From Thiocystis violascens DSM 198 (GTDB lineage: Bacteria; Pseudomonadota; Gammaproteobacteria; Chromatiales; Chromatiaceae): a stretch of 64,000 nt of DNA. The notes under the pieces are model-generated. The model searched no databases, was not told the origin of the DNA, and was given only the letters and a program-made list of their open reading frames with translations. Position 1 is the first letter of the stretch. The number at the start of each line of letters is the position of its first letter. The DNA is taken from positions 2,278,501 through 2,342,500 of the forward strand of contig NC_018012.1 of NCBI RefSeq assembly GCF_000227745.2, written 5' to 3'. Both the position numbers and the translations under genes were made by a program. Shown here one piece after another: positions 28,848-40,683 of this stretch.

Positions 28848-31235
28848 CTAAAACGGCCAGATCCAGTCATCGACATCCGGTTTGTCGATCCCGTGCTCAT
28901 AGGCATAGTTGCGGCAGTCGATCTGCATGTCCTTAAGCTTTTCCTTGACATGCGCACCGGCCACCTGGAGGCGCGGCACCCGGTTGATGACGTCGATGGC
29001 CAGGCTGAAACGGTCGATCTCGTTACTGATCGCCAGTTCCAGCGGGGTGTTGATATTGCCCTTTTCCTTGTAACCGCGCACGTGCAAATTCTTGTGATTG
29101 GTGCGCCGATAGGCGAGCCGGTGGATCAGCCAGGGATAGCCGTGGAAGTTGAAGATGACCGGCTTGTCACGGGTGAAGAGGCTGTCGAAGTCGGCGTCGG
29201 TCAGTCCGTGCGGGTGCTCGCCGGCGGGCTGGAGCTTGAACAGATCCACCACGTTGATGAAGCGAATCCGGATGTCCTCGAAATGCTCGCGCAGCAGGGC
29301 GGTGGCTGCCAGCGCTTCCTTGGTGGGGATGTCGCCGCAGCCGACCAGTACCGCGTCGGGTTCGCTACCCTGATCGTTGCTCGCCCACTCCCAGATGCCG
29401 ATGCCCTTGGTGCAGTGCTTGATGGCGGCGTCCATGTCCAGGTACTGGAGATGATTCTGCTTGTCGCAAACGATGACGTTGATGTCGTCGCGGCTGTTCA
29501 GGCAGTGATTGACCGTCGAGAGCAATGTGTTCACATCCGGGGGCAGATAGATGCGGGTCACCTCCGGGTTCTTGTTGACCACCACGTCGAGAAAACCGGG
29601 ATCCTGGTGGGTGAAACCGTTGTGGTCCTGCCGCCAGACGGTAGACGTGATCAGCAGATTCAGCGAGGAGATGCGGGCGCGCCAGGGGATGTCCTCGCAG
29701 ATCGCCAGCCATTTCGCATGCTGGTTGTACATACTGTCGATCACATGCACAAAGGCTTCGTAGGTGGCGAAGAAGCCGTGGCGGCCGGTCAGGACATAGC
29801 CCTCGTACCAACCTTCGAGCGTGTGCTCGGAAAGCATTTCCAGCACCCGGCCATCCGGCGACAGTTCGCCGCCGTCGGCGTCCTCGGGCTTGTAGTCGCA
29901 CAGCCAGAGCTTCTTGCTAACCGCGTAGACATCGTCAAGCTTGTTGGAACTGTTCTCGTCCGGGCCGAAAATCCGGAAGTTGTCCATGTTTTTCGCCATG
30001 ATGTCGCGCAGCAACGCGCCGGTTGGCTTGGTATTGAATGCGCGGATCGTGCCGGGCTTGTCGACCGGGATGGCGTAGTCGCGAAAATCCGGCAGGCGCA
30101 GCGCCCTGCGCAACAGTCCGCCGTTGGCGTGGGGGCTGGCGCTCATCCTCAGGGTGCCCTGGGGCGCGAGTTCCCGGAGTTCCGGGATCAATCGGCCCGT
30201 CTCGTCGAAGAGTTCCTCTGGTCGATAGCTCCGCATCCAGTCTTCGAGCTGCTTGAGATGCGCCGGGTTGTTGTGCATTCCGGACAGCGGCACCTGATGC
30301 GCGCGCCAGAAACCTTCGACCTTCTTGCCATCGACCTCCGCCGGTCCGGTCCAGCCTTTGGGGGTGCGCAGCACGATCATCGGCCAATGACAGCGGGTCG
30401 CCTGTCCGCTGGCGCGGGCCTGTTGCTGGAAGGCGCGAATCTCGGCATGACAGGCATCCAGGGTCGCGGCCATCGTTTGGTGCATGGTCAGGGGGTCATC
30501 GCCCTCGACGAAGTGCGGTACCCAACCGTAGCCGCGCATGAGATCGGCCAGTTCGGCGTTGGGGATGCGCGAGAGCAGGGTCGGATTGTTGATCTTATAG
30601 CCGTTGAGATGAAGGATCGGCAGCACCGCGCCGTCGCGGATCGGATTGAGGAATTTGCTCGAATGCCAGGAGGTGGCGAGCGGTCCGGTTTCGGCCTCCC
30701 CATCGCCCACCGCGACCGCGACCAGCAGGTCGGGATTGTCGAAGGCGGCGCCGAAGGCATGCGAGATGGAATAACCCAGCTCGCCGCCCTCGTGGATGGA
30801 GCCGGGGGTTTCGGGTGTGCAATGCGAACCGATGCCGCCGGGGAAGGAGAACTGTTTGAAGAAGGCTTTCATACCCTCTTCGTCCTCGCTCTTGTTGGGA
30901 TAGATCTCGGAATAGGTGCCTTCCAGATAGACCGGGGCGAGCACGCCGGGCGCGCCGTGGCCGGGGCCAGCGAGAAAGATCGCCGACTGTTGGTGCTGAT
31001 CGATGATCCGGTTGAGATGCACGTACATGAAGGAAAGACCAGGACTCGCGCCCCAATGACCCAGCAGCCGGCTCTTCAGATGCGCCTCCTGCAGCGGCTC
31101 CTTGAGCAGCGGGTTGTCGCGCAGATAGATCATGCCCACCGCCAGATAGCAGCAAGCGCGCCAGTAGGCGTCGAGTTTAGCGAGTTGTTCCGGGGACAGT
31201 GGCGTCGCGGTCGGTAGCGTTGCAGTGGCGGTCAT
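28848..31235 (-). CDS. xfp: Xylulose-5-phosphate/fructose-6-phosphate phosphoketolase
   Basis: A thiamine-diphosphate enzyme that cleaves xylulose-5-P or fructose-6-P with phosphate to acetyl-phosphate plus glyceraldehyde-3-P or erythrose-4-P. The 795 residues match the family length. Visible are GPGHGAPG, the TPP-binding region [19 protein letters not shown] and the C-terminal phosphoketolase segment. ATG 31235 is preceded by GAGGAGA at ideal spacing; the frame extends upstream but without family similarity. It is followed by glgP and preceded by the Uma2-type gene. Preference for the two substrates cannot be decided. Confidence 0.95.
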   Translation of the reverse strand: MTATATLPTATPLSPEQLAKLDAYWRACCYLAVGMIYLRDNPLLKEPLQEAHLKSRLLGHWGASPGLSFMYVHLNRIIDQHQQSAIFLAGPGHGAPGVLAPVYLEGTYSEIYPNKSEDEEGMKAFFKQFSFPGGIGSHCTPETPGSIHEGGELGYSISHAFGAAFDNPDLLVAVAVGDGEAETGPLATSWHSSKFLNPIRDGAVLPILHLNGYKINNPTLLSRIPNAELADLMRGYGWVPHFVEGDDPLTMHQTMAATLDACHAEIRAFQQQARASGQATRCHWPMIVLRTPKGWTGPAEVDGKKVEGFWRAHQVPLSGMHNNPAHLKQLEDWMRSYRPEELFDETGRLIPELRELAPQGTLRMSASPHANGGLLRRALRLPDFRDYAIPVDKPGTIRAFNTKPTGALLRDIMAKNMDNFRIFGPDENSSNKLDDVYAVSKKLWLCDYKPEDADGGELSPDGRVLEMLSEHTLEGWYEGYVLTGRHGFFATYEAFVHVIDSMYNQHAKWLAICEDIPWRARISSLNLLITSTVWRQDHNGFTHQDPGFLDVVVNKNPEVTRIYLPPDVNTLLSTVNHCLNSRDDINVIVCDKQNHLQYLDMDAAIKHCTKGIGIWEWASNDQGSEPDAVLVGCGDIPTKEALAATALLREHFEDIRIRFINVVDLFKLQPAGEHPHGLTDADFDSLFTRDKPVIFNFHGYPWLIHRLAYRRTNHKNLHVRGYKEKGNINTPLELAISNEIDRFSLAIDVINRVPRLQVAGAHVKEKLKDMQIDCRNYAYEHGIDKPDVDDWIWPF

Positions 31236-31309
31236 GGCGGTCTCCTCGTCGTTGGCGGTGCAATCGAATAAGGATAGTAAATCCGTCAGGTGACGTTCAT
31301 GTGATGCTT

Positions 31310-31918
31310 TCAGCCTTCCTCGATCATCGGCGATTGCGGGGTTGGCGCGGTCTCCGGAAAGACGACATCCTCGTAAATGGCCTCCATGGGACAGCGAAAA
31401 TCCACGGACGCCAGTTCCAATCGCCCTCCCTCGCCGAAGGGATAGAGCACCCACTGTCCAGCGTCATTGCGTCGGAAAACATCCACCGCCATGCGCTCGG
31501 GTTCGATCAGAACATATTCCCGGAGCGAGGGCAGTTCCCGATAATGGGCGAATTTGGCGCCACGATCATAGGCGGCGGTGGACTCCGACAGCACCTCGAC
31601 GATCAGGGTCGGGTTGCGCTTCATCAGCGGCTCGCCCGCGTCGCCGGGGTTGCAGGTCACAAAAACATCCGGATAAAAGAAGCTGTCGGCGGTGTCCACC
31701 CGCACCTTCATGTCCGAGATATAGACGCGGCAGGGGCTGCCACGGACATGGGCGCGGAGCATTGAGAACAGGTTTCCCGCGACCGTCACATGCGATTCAC
31801 TGGCACCGGCCATGGCGAACACCTGGCCAGCGATGTACTCATGTTTGATGGGAGTGCGTTGCTCGCCTTCCAGATAATCCTGGACGCTGATAGTCTGGCA
31901 TGCGGCGGTATTCAGCAT
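31310..31918 (-). CDS. Uma2-family (DUF820) putative endonuclease
   Basis: A protein of 202 residues starting at ATG 31918 with GAGGAAA upstream. It has the Uma2/DUF820 layout: SVQDYL...[10 protein letters not shown] at the N-terminus, a middle [24 protein letters not shown], then [23 protein letters not shown]. The last two hold the acidic D-x-E/V-E-V residues of a PD-(D/E)XK-like fold. These proteins are abundant in cyanobacteria and phototrophs. Their role is unknown; nuclease activity is predicted from the fold only. It sits between recQ and xfp on the same strand. Confidence 0.88.
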   Translation of the reverse strand: MLNTAACQTISVQDYLEGEQRTPIKHEYIAGQVFAMAGASESHVTVAGNLFSMLRAHVRGSPCRVYISDMKVRVDTADSFFYPDVFVTCNPGDAGEPLMKRNPTLIVEVLSESTAAYDRGAKFAHYRELPSLREYVLIEPERMAVDVFRRNDAGQWVLYPFGEGGRLELASVDFRCPMEAIYEDVVFPETAPTPQSPMIEEG

Positions 31919-31989
31919 GGCGATTTCCTCGGCGAGCGGCGATCGATTTGATGTTTGAACATCACTGTATAAGCAGCGGTGTCCCGGAA

Positions 31990-34221
<2,232 letters not shown>

Positions 34222-34321
34222 CGTTGCGGCCACAGTGGCTCGGTCCGCGCTCCCAGGACGGCGTTCCCAAGAGGATTCGATGCACGGCCCGGCAGGCCAA
34301 ATGGCATCAATGGTCCTCGCC

Positions 34322-34717
34322 TCACCAGCAGGGCGCCGCGACGCTCGACATCGCGCCGAAGGCGTCCCAGGGAGTCGGCATCGGCATGCCGCCCCAGGGG
34401 CCGCCCGACTTGACGCGAATCGCATACTCGGCCCATTGCAGCGGACGCGGCAGATAACCGACCTGGGCGGCAATCGCATGCAGTTCGGTGACAAAAGCGA
34501 TGTCGCACGCGGTTTCGGAACCCGGCGCGCCCGTACAAAGATCATGACGCATGCAGGCGGCGTCGAAGGCATCGACGGGCGGCGGAAAGCCGTGACTTGG
34601 ATGGCCGACGCCGCACCAGTTGCCATAGAGCGGCATACATTTAAAGGCGGCGGCATCGGTGGCGAGGATGGCCAGCAGCGCGCCGGCCAGACAGGTCGGA
34701 ATCCTTGAGCGGGTCAT
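34322..34717 (-). CDS. Exported phospholipase A2-like protein
   Basis: A protein of 131 residues with an N-terminal signal peptide (basic MTRSR, hydrophobic [15 protein letters not shown]). Two elements resemble the phospholipase A2 core: a [10 protein letters not shown] calcium-loop-like segment and [10 protein letters not shown], the Cys-x-x-His-Asp-x-Cys catalytic helix signature. Further cysteines could form disulfides, so it is probably periplasmic or secreted. Activity on phospholipids is inference from these motifs. A strong TGAGGAGG ribosome site precedes the ATG, and an insertion sequence has landed exactly upstream of it, separating the gene from its former promoter. Confidence 0.75.
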   Translation of the reverse strand: MTRSRIPTCLAGALLAILATDAAAFKCMPLYGNWCGVGHPSHGFPPPVDAFDAACMRHDLCTGAPGSETACDIAFVTELHAIAAQVGYLPRPLQWAEYAIRVKSGGPWGGMPMPTPWDAFGAMSSVAAPCW

Positions 34718-34729
34718 GGAACCTCCTCA

Positions 34730-35923
34730 GAGGGTGTAGACAAAAATAATTGAGCTGCTATTTGTATACCAGTCTACAACTGAGCTGGTGTGCGCTGATG
34801 TCGAAAGCTGGTCGTCCCCCCAAGATTCACGAGGCGGAGCAAGCGGTATTGCGTCAAATTGTCACGGATCGCCCGACCTCCACGCTGTCAGAGATTGCCC
34901 GGGAACTCGCGGCACGGACGGGAATCGAGGCTCATGAAGCAACGATTCGCAAGTCCTTGCGGGAGGCGGGCGTCACGCGCCTCCGGGGCGAGAGTGGTCT
35001 CGAGGCGCAAGCGCGCGCAACGCCGCGTCGGTATGGGTATACGGATGCGCATCGTCGCCACGACCCCGACCAAAGCTACCCAAGTTGTCTGACCGATGCG
35101 GAGTGGGACTTGGTCGCCGCTCTCTTTGAGATGCCGGGCGGGCGGGGTCAACCGCCCCGCGTGTCGCGCCGGAGCATCCTGGAGGCGTGTTGCTACGTGG
35201 TGCGCACGGGGTGCGCGTGGCGGATGCTGCCGCACGATTTCGCGCCTTGGCAGAATGTCTACAAGACGTTTCGCCGTTGGAGTGCGGCTGGGAAGTTTGA
35301 GCAGATGCATGATCGACTGCGGGGGCAATGGCGCGAACGCGAGGGGCGTGAGATCGCGCCGACGGCGGCGGTGCTGGATGCGCAATCGACCCGCGGCTCG
35401 CCGCAGGGTGGACCGAGCGGCTTTGATGCGGGCAAGCAGGTCAAGGGGCGCAAGCGCAGCCTGGTGGTCGATACTTTGGGGTTCGTGTTGGCGGTGAGCG
35501 TGGTCGCGGCCAATCTTCAGGACCGCGATGCCGCCTCGGGCGCCGTCGCTGACGCGGCCGCCAAGTACCCCCAGATCAACACGCTGTTTGTCGATAGCGC
35601 CTACGCCGGTCAATTTGCCCAAACCACCGAGCAGACCCACGCGATCCGCGTGGAAGTCGTGCGCCATCCAGCCAACAAAAGCGTTGGCTCCTGGCACGTG
35701 GACGGGGCGCCTGACCGAGTGGTGATCGCCAACGCCGACGGCTTCGTTCCGCTGCCGAAGCGCTGGGTTGTCGAGCGCACCCATGCGTGGAATGAGCGTG
35801 CCCGTCGATTGATCATGCATCATGACCGTCTGCCAGCGGTCTCCGAAACCTGGGTTTGGCTGGCGGAGGCGCGCATCCTGCTGCGGCGGTTGACCACAAC
35901 GGTTTGATTTTGTCTACACCCTC
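34730..35923 (+). mobile_element. IS5/IS1031-type insertion sequence, copy 1
   Basis: A complete 1194-bp element bounded by perfect 16-bp inverted repeats GAGGGTGTAGACAAAA (34730-34745 and, inverted, 35908-35923). The flanks carry a 3-bp TCA target duplication (34727-34729 and 35924-35926), fitting the TNA preference of the IS1031 group. It encodes one transposase. A second copy lies at 54258-55451 in the same orientation. The only difference I noted is at 35475 (T here, C in copy 2), which is silent. The near identity implies recent transposition. Confidence 0.95.
34798..35907 (+). CDS. IS5-family transposase with N-terminal helix-turn-helix
   Basis: A protein of 369 residues from ATG 34798; the frame also opens at TTG 34750, but that start lies almost in the inverted repeat. 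Residues ~1-75 form a homeodomain-like helix-turn-helix (IVTDRPTSTLSEIARELAAR...) of a kind more usual in other IS families. The next 90 residues are the IS5-type DUF4096 segment (LTDAEWDLVAALFEMP, GCAWRMLPHDFAPW). The DDE catalytic domain follows (VLDAQSTRGS, VDSAYAGQ and a final VVERTHAWNERARRL with the catalytic Glu). It appears intact. Confidence 0.92.
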   Translation: MSKAGRPPKIHEAEQAVLRQIVTDRPTSTLSEIARELAARTGIEAHEATIRKSLREAGVTRLRGESGLEAQARATPRRYGYTDAHRRHDPDQSYPSCLTDAEWDLVAALFEMPGGRGQPPRVSRRSILEACCYVVRTGCAWRMLPHDFAPWQNVYKTFRRWSAAGKFEQMHDRLRGQWREREGREIAPTAAVLDAQSTRGSPQGGPSGFDAGKQVKGRKRSLVVDTLGFVLAVSVVAANLQDRDAASGAVADAAAKYPQINTLFVDSAYAGQFAQTTEQTHAIRVEVVRHPANKSVGSWHVDGAPDRVVIANADGFVPLPKRWVVERTHAWNERARRLIMHHDRLPAVSETWVWLAEARILLRRLTTTV

Positions 35924-35948
35924 TCAGGTCGCAATGTAAAGGCAGGAT

Positions 35949-35980
35949 GTTTCAATCCGCGCCCGGTCTGGCCGGGCGAC
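35949..35980 (-). repeat. Orphan CRISPR-like repeat, 32 nt
   Basis: On the minus strand a 32-nt unit begins GTCGCCCGG and ends GCGGATTGAAAC. The ATTGAAAC end, the internal hairpin (CGCCCGG/CCGGGCG around TCTGG) and the length all match type I-C-like CRISPR repeats. No second full repeat, spacer series or cas gene is nearby; only a weak GTTTCAACC match lies near 36039. It starts 26 bp from the right end of the insertion sequence. It may be the last trace of an array or an unrelated hairpin of the same shape. Confidence 0.5.
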
Positions 35981-36056
35981 ACTGCACGGAAGAGGTTACC
36001 CCCTCTCCCGTGCGCATTATCCCCCTGAAGGTCGAGGTTTCAACCGGAGGATTGCG

Positions 36057-36131
36057 ATGAAAAGCAGGATGAAACGAGCTGTCTGGATAGTATCCGATTG
36101 CACCGGATGTTCGCTCGTTTTCAAAATCTAG
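36057..36131 (+). CDS. Possible 24-residue peptide ORF with strong ribosome site
   Basis: ATG 36057 follows GGAGG at 6-nt spacing and encodes a 24-residue basic, cysteine-containing peptide (MKSRMKRAVWIVS...) ending at TAG 36131. Its initiation signal is better than that of most annotated genes here. It could be a leader peptide, the stump of a lost gene or chance. It lies in an otherwise gene-poor stretch to the right of the insertion sequence. Confidence 0.25.
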   Translation: MKSRMKRAVWIVSDCTGCSLVFKI

Positions 36132-36141
36132 TTGGCGCTCT

Positions 36142-36330
36142 TCAGTCCACATTCGGACCCATGGCGCACATCCAAACCGACCAGCCGTAGCACCCGGTTT
36201 CTTCGTCGCGGCCGTGGATGATTTCAGCGAGGAAATCGAACTGTTCCGGGTCTTCTTTCCGGAGTATCGCGAGACGCCGGTCGTGGGCATCCTCGCAAGC
36301 TTGTGGATCGATGAAAGCGTATTGAACCAT
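36142..36330 (-). CDS. Small hypothetical protein, possibly a fragment
   Basis: A 62-residue frame from ATG 36330, acidic, with FIDPQACEDAHDRRLAI and ending GWSVWMCAMGPNVD. Third codon positions are moderately GC-rich, consistent with coding in this genome. The ribosome site is weak. The opposite strand also has an open frame over the same bases, so strand choice is uncertain. I do not recognise it. It could be the C-terminal fragment of a gene lost around the insertion sequence. Confidence 0.35.
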   Translation of the reverse strand: MVQYAFIDPQACEDAHDRRLAILRKEDPEQFDFLAEIIHGRDEETGCYGWSVWMCAMGPNVD

Positions 36331-36429
36331 GCCATCAAGACCGGATTTCTCGCACTGGCAACGGGCAATCAGCTCATGGAAGTGATGAATCCGCCTGGAC
36401 TCGTGCCGAAGCGGCGGTGAACTTGCGAT

Positions 36430-36529
36430 CGTTCGTGGCGATCCTGAAGCCGTTCGTGTCGATCCTGAAGCCGTTCGTGGCGATCCTGAAGCCGTTCGTG
36501 GTGAGGCTCTCGAACCACGAATGGCTTCA
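36430..36529. repeat. 21-bp tandem repeat leading into hairpin (word GAAG)
   Basis: Three head-to-tail 21-bp units (36430-36450, 36451-36471, 36472-36492), each CGTTCGTGGCGATCCTGAAGC or one base away. They run into a hairpin at 36487-36529 whose arms are TGAAGCCGTTCGTGGT and its near-complement. This is one member of the dispersed hairpin family described in the findings, with outer word TGAAG. Confidence 0.85.
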
Positions 36530-36557
36530 CGCTCCGAGTCCGAGGCTTTCCCCTTCG

Positions 36558-36594
36558 CCCCTTCGACAAACCTGTCCTGAGCGAAGTCGAAGGG
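36558..36594. repeat. Palindromic CCCTTCGAC...GTCGAAGGG intergenic repeat
   Basis: An imperfect palindrome with ends CCCTTCGAC and GTCGAAGGG and centre CCTGTCCTGAGCG. The same TTCGACAAGCTCAGG-type core occurs at 45428, 50230 and 55462. Such intergenic palindromes are widespread in high-GC bacterial genomes. It lies upstream of gyrA. Confidence 0.7.
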
Positions 36595-36729
36595 AGCCGA
36601 ATGGCTAAAGACTCGGGACGAGTGGGAAACCCTTCACTGTTTGCATGATTCGCCTGGTTTTTCGCTCCATCGGGCAATCCTGAGAATTGCTGGCGATGCA
36701 CGTCACTCAGGGCCATATGGCCCTCGGCG

Positions 36730-36738
36730 TGATAGAAT
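36730..36738 (+). promoter_or_regulatory. Candidate extended -10 promoter element for gyrA
   Basis: TGATAGAAT matches an extended -10 (TGnTAnAAT) and sits 77 nt before the gyrA start. No good -35 hexamer is visible 17 nt upstream, which is tolerated for extended -10 promoters. A palindrome GGGCCATATGGCCC at 36710-36723 lies just upstream. Confidence 0.35.
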
Positions 36739-36814
36739 CACGCGGTTCAAACACGCATAACGTTGTCCCTGTCCGGGGGCCGCGCGGTACGCTTACAGTC
36801 GGTTTATCACGCCC

Positions 36815-39472
36815 ATGCCAGATTTCGCCAGAGAAGTCATACCCATCAATCTTGAGGACGAGATGCGCAAGTCCTATCTCGATTACGCCATGAGCGTGAT
36901 CGTGGGGCGGGCGCTGCCGGATGTCCGCGACGGTCTCAAGCCCGTGCATCGACGGGTGCTGTTCTCCATGAGCGAGCAGGGCAACGTCTGGAACCGCGCC
37001 TATCGCAAGTCCGCCCGCGTGGTCGGCGATGTCATGGGTAAATATCACCCGCATGGCGACTCGGCCATCTACGACACCATGGTCCGCATGGCCCAGCGTT
37101 TTTCGCTGCGCTATCTGCTGGTCGATGGCCAAGGGAATTTCGGCTCAGTCGATGGCGATCCACCAGCGGCCATGCGTTACACGGAAGTGCGCATGATGCG
37201 CCTCGCCGATGCGCTGCTGGACGATCTGGACAAGGAAACCGTCGAGTTCATTCCGAACTACGACAACACCGAGCACGAACCCACGGTGTTGCCCGCGCGC
37301 TTTCCGAATCTGCTGGTCAACGGATCGTCCGGGATCGCGGTCGGCATGGCGACCAATATCCCGCCGCATAACCTGCGCGAGGTCATCGATGCCTGCCTGG
37401 CGATCATCGAGAACCCGCTGATCACCATCGAGGAGATCATGGAGATCGTGCCGGGGCCGGATTTCCCGACGGCGGCGCTCATCAATGGGGTACGCGGTAT
37501 CCGCGAAGCCTATCGCACCGGGCGCGGGCGTTGCGTGATGCGCGCCCGCACCATCACCGAGGCGCAGAAGCGTAGCGGACGCGAGGCGATCGTCGTCACC
37601 GAGATTCCCTATCAGGTCAACAAGGCACGCCTGCTGGAACGCATCGCCGAGTTGGTCAAGGAAAAAAAGATCGACGGCATCGCGCAGGACGGGTTGCGCG
37701 ACGAGTCCGACAAGGACGGCATGCGGATCGTCATCGAACTCAAGCGCGATGCCCATGCCGAGGTGCTGCTGAACAATCTGTATCAGCACACCCAGATGCA
37801 GCAGGTGTTCGGCATCAACATGGTCGCGCTGGTGGACGGTCAGCCGCTGACGCTCAATCTCAAGCAGATCCTGGAGTATTTCCTACGCCATCGCCGGGAC
37901 GTGGTGACGCGCCGCATCCTGTTCGAACTGCGCAAGGCGCGCAATCGGGCACATGTCCTGGAAGGCTATGCGATCGCGCTGGCGAACATCGACGAGGTGA
38001 TCGCCACCATCAAGGCGTCGGCGAGTCCGGGCGATGCGCGCGAGCGTCTGATGACGCGGGCCTGGGCGCTCGGTGCCGTCACCGGGATGCTGGCGCGCGC
38101 GGGGGCCGATCAGACCCGCCCGGAGGATCTCGAACGCGAGTTCGGTCTGACCGATGCGGGCTATCGGTTGAGCGAGCGTCAGGCCAAGGCGATCCTGGAT
38201 CTGCAGTTGCATCGTCTCACCGGTCTGGAGCAGGAGAAAATTCTCAAGGAGTTCGAGGAAATTCTGGACCGAATCGCCGCGCTGCTGCTGATCCTGTCGG
38301 ATCCGGATCGTCTGATGGAGGTGATTCGCGAGGAACTCGTCGCCATCCGCGAACAGTTCGGCGACGCCCGGCGCACCGAGATCCAGGTCGACCATACGGA
38401 CCTAACCCTGGAAGATCTCATCACTCCCGAGGACGTGGTGGTGACGCTCTCGCATCAGGGCTATGTCAAGGCCCAGCCGATCAGCGATTATCAGGCCCAG
38501 CGGCGCGGCGGCAAGGGCAAGAGCGCGACCTCGTTCCGCGAGGAGGATTTCATCGATCGGATCTTCGTCGCCAACTCGCTCGATACCGTGCTCTGTTTTT
38601 CCAGCCGCGGCCGGGTCTATTGGCTCAAGGTCTACGAACTGCCCCATTCCGGGCGGGGCGCGCGCGGTCGCCCCATGGTCAACCTGCTGCCGCTGGAACC
38701 GGGCGAACGCATCAATGCGCTCCTGCCGATCCGCGAGTATGAGGAAGGGCTGTTCGTGTTCATGGCGACCAGCGCCGGGACGGTGAAAAAGACCCCGCTC
38801 ACGGACTTCTCGCGACCGCTGTCGCGCGGCATCATCGCCATCGATCTGCGCGAGGACGAGGTGCTGGTCGGGGTTGTCATCACCGACGGCAAGCGGGATC
38901 TGATGCTCTTTACGTCCAACGGCAAGGCGGTGCGTTTCTCCGAGGACCATGTGCGCGTCATGGGACGCACCGCGCACGGCGTGCGCGGCGTCCGCCTGCA
39001 GGACGGTCAGCGCGTCATTTCGCTGCTGGTGCCGGAGCCCGGAACCGTGCTCAGCGTGACCGAAAACGGCTATGGCAAACGCACGCGGGTCGAGGATTTC
39101 CCGACCAAGGGGCGCGGCACTCAGGGCGTGATCGGCATCAGCACCTCCGAGCGCAACGGCGCCCAGGTCGGCGCGGTGCTGGTGCGTCCCGGCGACGAGA
39201 TCATGCTGATCACCGAGGGCGGTACCCTGATCCGGACCACCGTCGATCAGATTCCGGTCGTCGGTCGGAGCGCACAGGGCGTTAAACTCATCAACCTGGG
39301 CGACGGCGAGCGTCTGGTCTATGTCGAGCGAATCGTGGCCCTGGAGAGCGACGGAGAGAATGGCGAGACCGAAGATCCGCTTCAGAATCGCGCACCGGAA
39401 GACGATCCCATTGAAAACGGCGAACCGGATCCGGAAGGCGACAGCGATTCGGAAACCGACGCGGACGATTAG
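36815..39472 (+). CDS. gyrA: DNA gyrase subunit A
   Basis: The DNA-cleaving subunit of gyrase, acting with GyrB to introduce negative supercoils. The 885 residues show the winged-helix breakage domain, the catalytic tyrosine Y122 (AMRYTEV) and the beta-pinwheel C-terminal domain with an intact GyrA box QRRGGKG near residue 561, needed for DNA wrapping. The quinolone-determining positions are wild type (S83, D87). The acidic tail (about 35 residues rich in Glu/Asp) is longer than usual. It is first in the conserved gyrA-serC-pheA order of Gammaproteobacteria. Confidence 0.97.
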   Translation: MPDFAREVIPINLEDEMRKSYLDYAMSVIVGRALPDVRDGLKPVHRRVLFSMSEQGNVWNRAYRKSARVVGDVMGKYHPHGDSAIYDTMVRMAQRFSLRYLLVDGQGNFGSVDGDPPAAMRYTEVRMMRLADALLDDLDKETVEFIPNYDNTEHEPTVLPARFPNLLVNGSSGIAVGMATNIPPHNLREVIDACLAIIENPLITIEEIMEIVPGPDFPTAALINGVRGIREAYRTGRGRCVMRARTITEAQKRSGREAIVVTEIPYQVNKARLLERIAELVKEKKIDGIAQDGLRDESDKDGMRIVIELKRDAHAEVLLNNLYQHTQMQQVFGINMVALVDGQPLTLNLKQILEYFLRHRRDVVTRRILFELRKARNRAHVLEGYAIALANIDEVIATIKASASPGDARERLMTRAWALGAVTGMLARAGADQTRPEDLEREFGLTDAGYRLSERQAKAILDLQLHRLTGLEQEKILKEFEEILDRIAALLLILSDPDRLMEVIREELVAIREQFGDARRTEIQVDHTDLTLEDLITPEDVVVTLSHQGYVKAQPISDYQAQRRGGKGKSATSFREEDFIDRIFVANSLDTVLCFSSRGRVYWLKVYELPHSGRGARGRPMVNLLPLEPGERINALLPIREYEEGLFVFMATSAGTVKKTPLTDFSRPLSRGIIAIDLREDEVLVGVVITDGKRDLMLFTSNGKAVRFSEDHVRVMGRTAHGVRGVRLQDGQRVISLLVPEPGTVLSVTENGYGKRTRVEDFPTKGRGTQGVIGISTSERNGAQVGAVLVRPGDEIMLITEGGTLIRTTVDQIPVVGRSAQGVKLINLGDGERLVYVERIVALESDGENGETEDPLQNRAPEDDPIENGEPDPEGDSDSETDADD

Positions 39473-39516
39473 GCGGTTTGCGCCAAAAGATTTAATTTCA
39501 GGTAAAAACTTGACTG

Positions 39517-39563
39517 ATTTTCCGTTCGTCCTGAATCCCGAGCGGAGCCGAAGGGTCGAAAAT
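39517..39563. repeat. Degenerate hairpin-family repeat (word ATTTTC)
   Basis: ATTTTCCGTTCGTCCTGA on the left and a closing GTCGAAAAT on the right bracket a diverged centre. This is the GATTTTCC/CGTCC variant of the dispersed hairpin family, here between gyrA and serC. Confidence 0.55.
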
Positions 39564-39600
39564 AGAATGAACAACTGCAATTCGCATGAGGAAGGTCAAT

Positions 39601-40683
39601 ATGGCTCGCGTCTTTAATTTCAGCGCCGGTCCGGCGATGCTGCCTGAGTCGGTGCTCTGCCAAGCCCAGGATGAAATGCTCGACTGGCAGGGCAGCGGCA
39701 TGTGCGTGGCCGAGATGAGCCACCGCGGCAAGGAATACATGTCCATCGCCGCCCAGGCCGAGTCGGATCTGCGCGAGCTGTTGAAGGTTCCGGCCAACTA
39801 TAAGGTGCTGTTCCTGCAGGGCGGCGCCTCCAGCCAGTTCGCGGCGGTCCCGATGAATCTGCTGCGCGGCGGCGGCGCGGCCGATTATCTGAACACCGGC
39901 TCCTGGTCCAAGAAGGCGATCTCGGAGGCGCGGCGTTACTGCACCGTCAACGTCGCCGCGAGCACCGAGGACAGCAAATTCACCCGCGCGCCGTCCCAGG
40001 ACGAACTCAAGCTCGCCGATGGCGCGGCCTATGTCCACTACACCCCGAACGAGACCATCGAGGGCGTCGAATTCCCCTACGTGCCTGAGACTGCCGGCAT
40101 TCCGCTGGTGGCCGATATGTCCTCGACCCTGCTGTCGCGTCCGATCGATGTCTCGCGCTTCGGGTTGATCTACGCGGGCGCGCAGAAGAACATCGGCCCG
40201 GCCGGACTGACCATCGTCATCGTGCGCGAGGATCTGCTCGGTCAGCCGATCGCGGGCACGCCGACCATGTTCGACTACAAGATCCACGCCGACAACGATT
40301 CCATGTACAACACCCCGGCCACCTATGCCTGGTATCTGGCCGGGCTGGTGTTCAAATGGCTGAAAGACCTAGGCGGTCTCGACGCGATGGCCGTGATCAA
40401 CGCGCGCAAGGCCAAGCTGCTCTATGACACCATCGATGCGTCCAGTTTCTACGCCAATCCGGTCCAGCCGGACTCGCGTTCCTGGATGAACGTGCCCTTC
40501 ACGCTGGCCAGTTCCGACCTGGACGAGACGTTCCTCAAGGAAGCCAAGGCGGCGAATCTGACCACGCTCAAGGGCCATCGCTCAGTCGGCGGCATGCGCG
40601 CCAGTATCTACAATGCGATGCCGGAGGAAGGCGTTCAGGCGCTGGTCGCCTTCATGCAGGAATTCGAGCGCAGGCACGCCTAA
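39601..40683 (+). CDS. serC: Phosphoserine aminotransferase
   Basis: A PLP enzyme converting 3-phosphohydroxypyruvate and glutamate to phosphoserine; it also serves pyridoxine synthesis. The start is ATG 39601 ([16 protein letters not shown]), with GAGGAA 7 nt upstream, rather than the in-frame ATG 39586. The 360 residues match the family. The PLP lysine is in [12 protein letters not shown] near residue 197; FNFSAGPA and [14 protein letters not shown] are family signatures. Its stop codon overlaps the serA start (TAATG), so the two steps of serine synthesis are translationally coupled. Confidence 0.97.
   Translation: MARVFNFSAGPAMLPESVLCQAQDEMLDWQGSGMCVAEMSHRGKEYMSIAAQAESDLRELLKVPANYKVLFLQGGASSQFAAVPMNLLRGGGAADYLNTGSWSKKAISEARRYCTVNVAASTEDSKFTRAPSQDELKLADGAAYVHYTPNETIEGVEFPYVPETAGIPLVADMSSTLLSRPIDVSRFGLIYAGAQKNIGPAGLTIVIVREDLLGQPIAGTPTMFDYKIHADNDSMYNTPATYAWYLAGLVFKWLKDLGGLDAMAVINARKAKLLYDTIDASSFYANPVQPDSRSWMNVPFTLASSDLDETFLKEAKAANLTTLKGHRSVGGMRASIYNAMPEEGVQALVAFMQEFERRHA

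Noticed and set aside
28644..31217. 857-codon plus-strand frame opposite xfp
   Set aside because: It runs antisense to an obvious phosphoketolase with all motifs. Long antisense frames are expected at this GC content.
36430..36492. 21-bp tandem considered as a CRISPR array or as DNA iterons of an origin
   Set aside because: No unique spacers between units, and no replication gene, AT-rich segment or DnaA boxes nearby; the units are extensions of a hairpin arm.
39586..39600. ATG 39586 as start of serC
   Set aside because: ATG 39601 has the better ribosome site (GAGGAA at 7 nt) and matches the usual SerC N-terminus.
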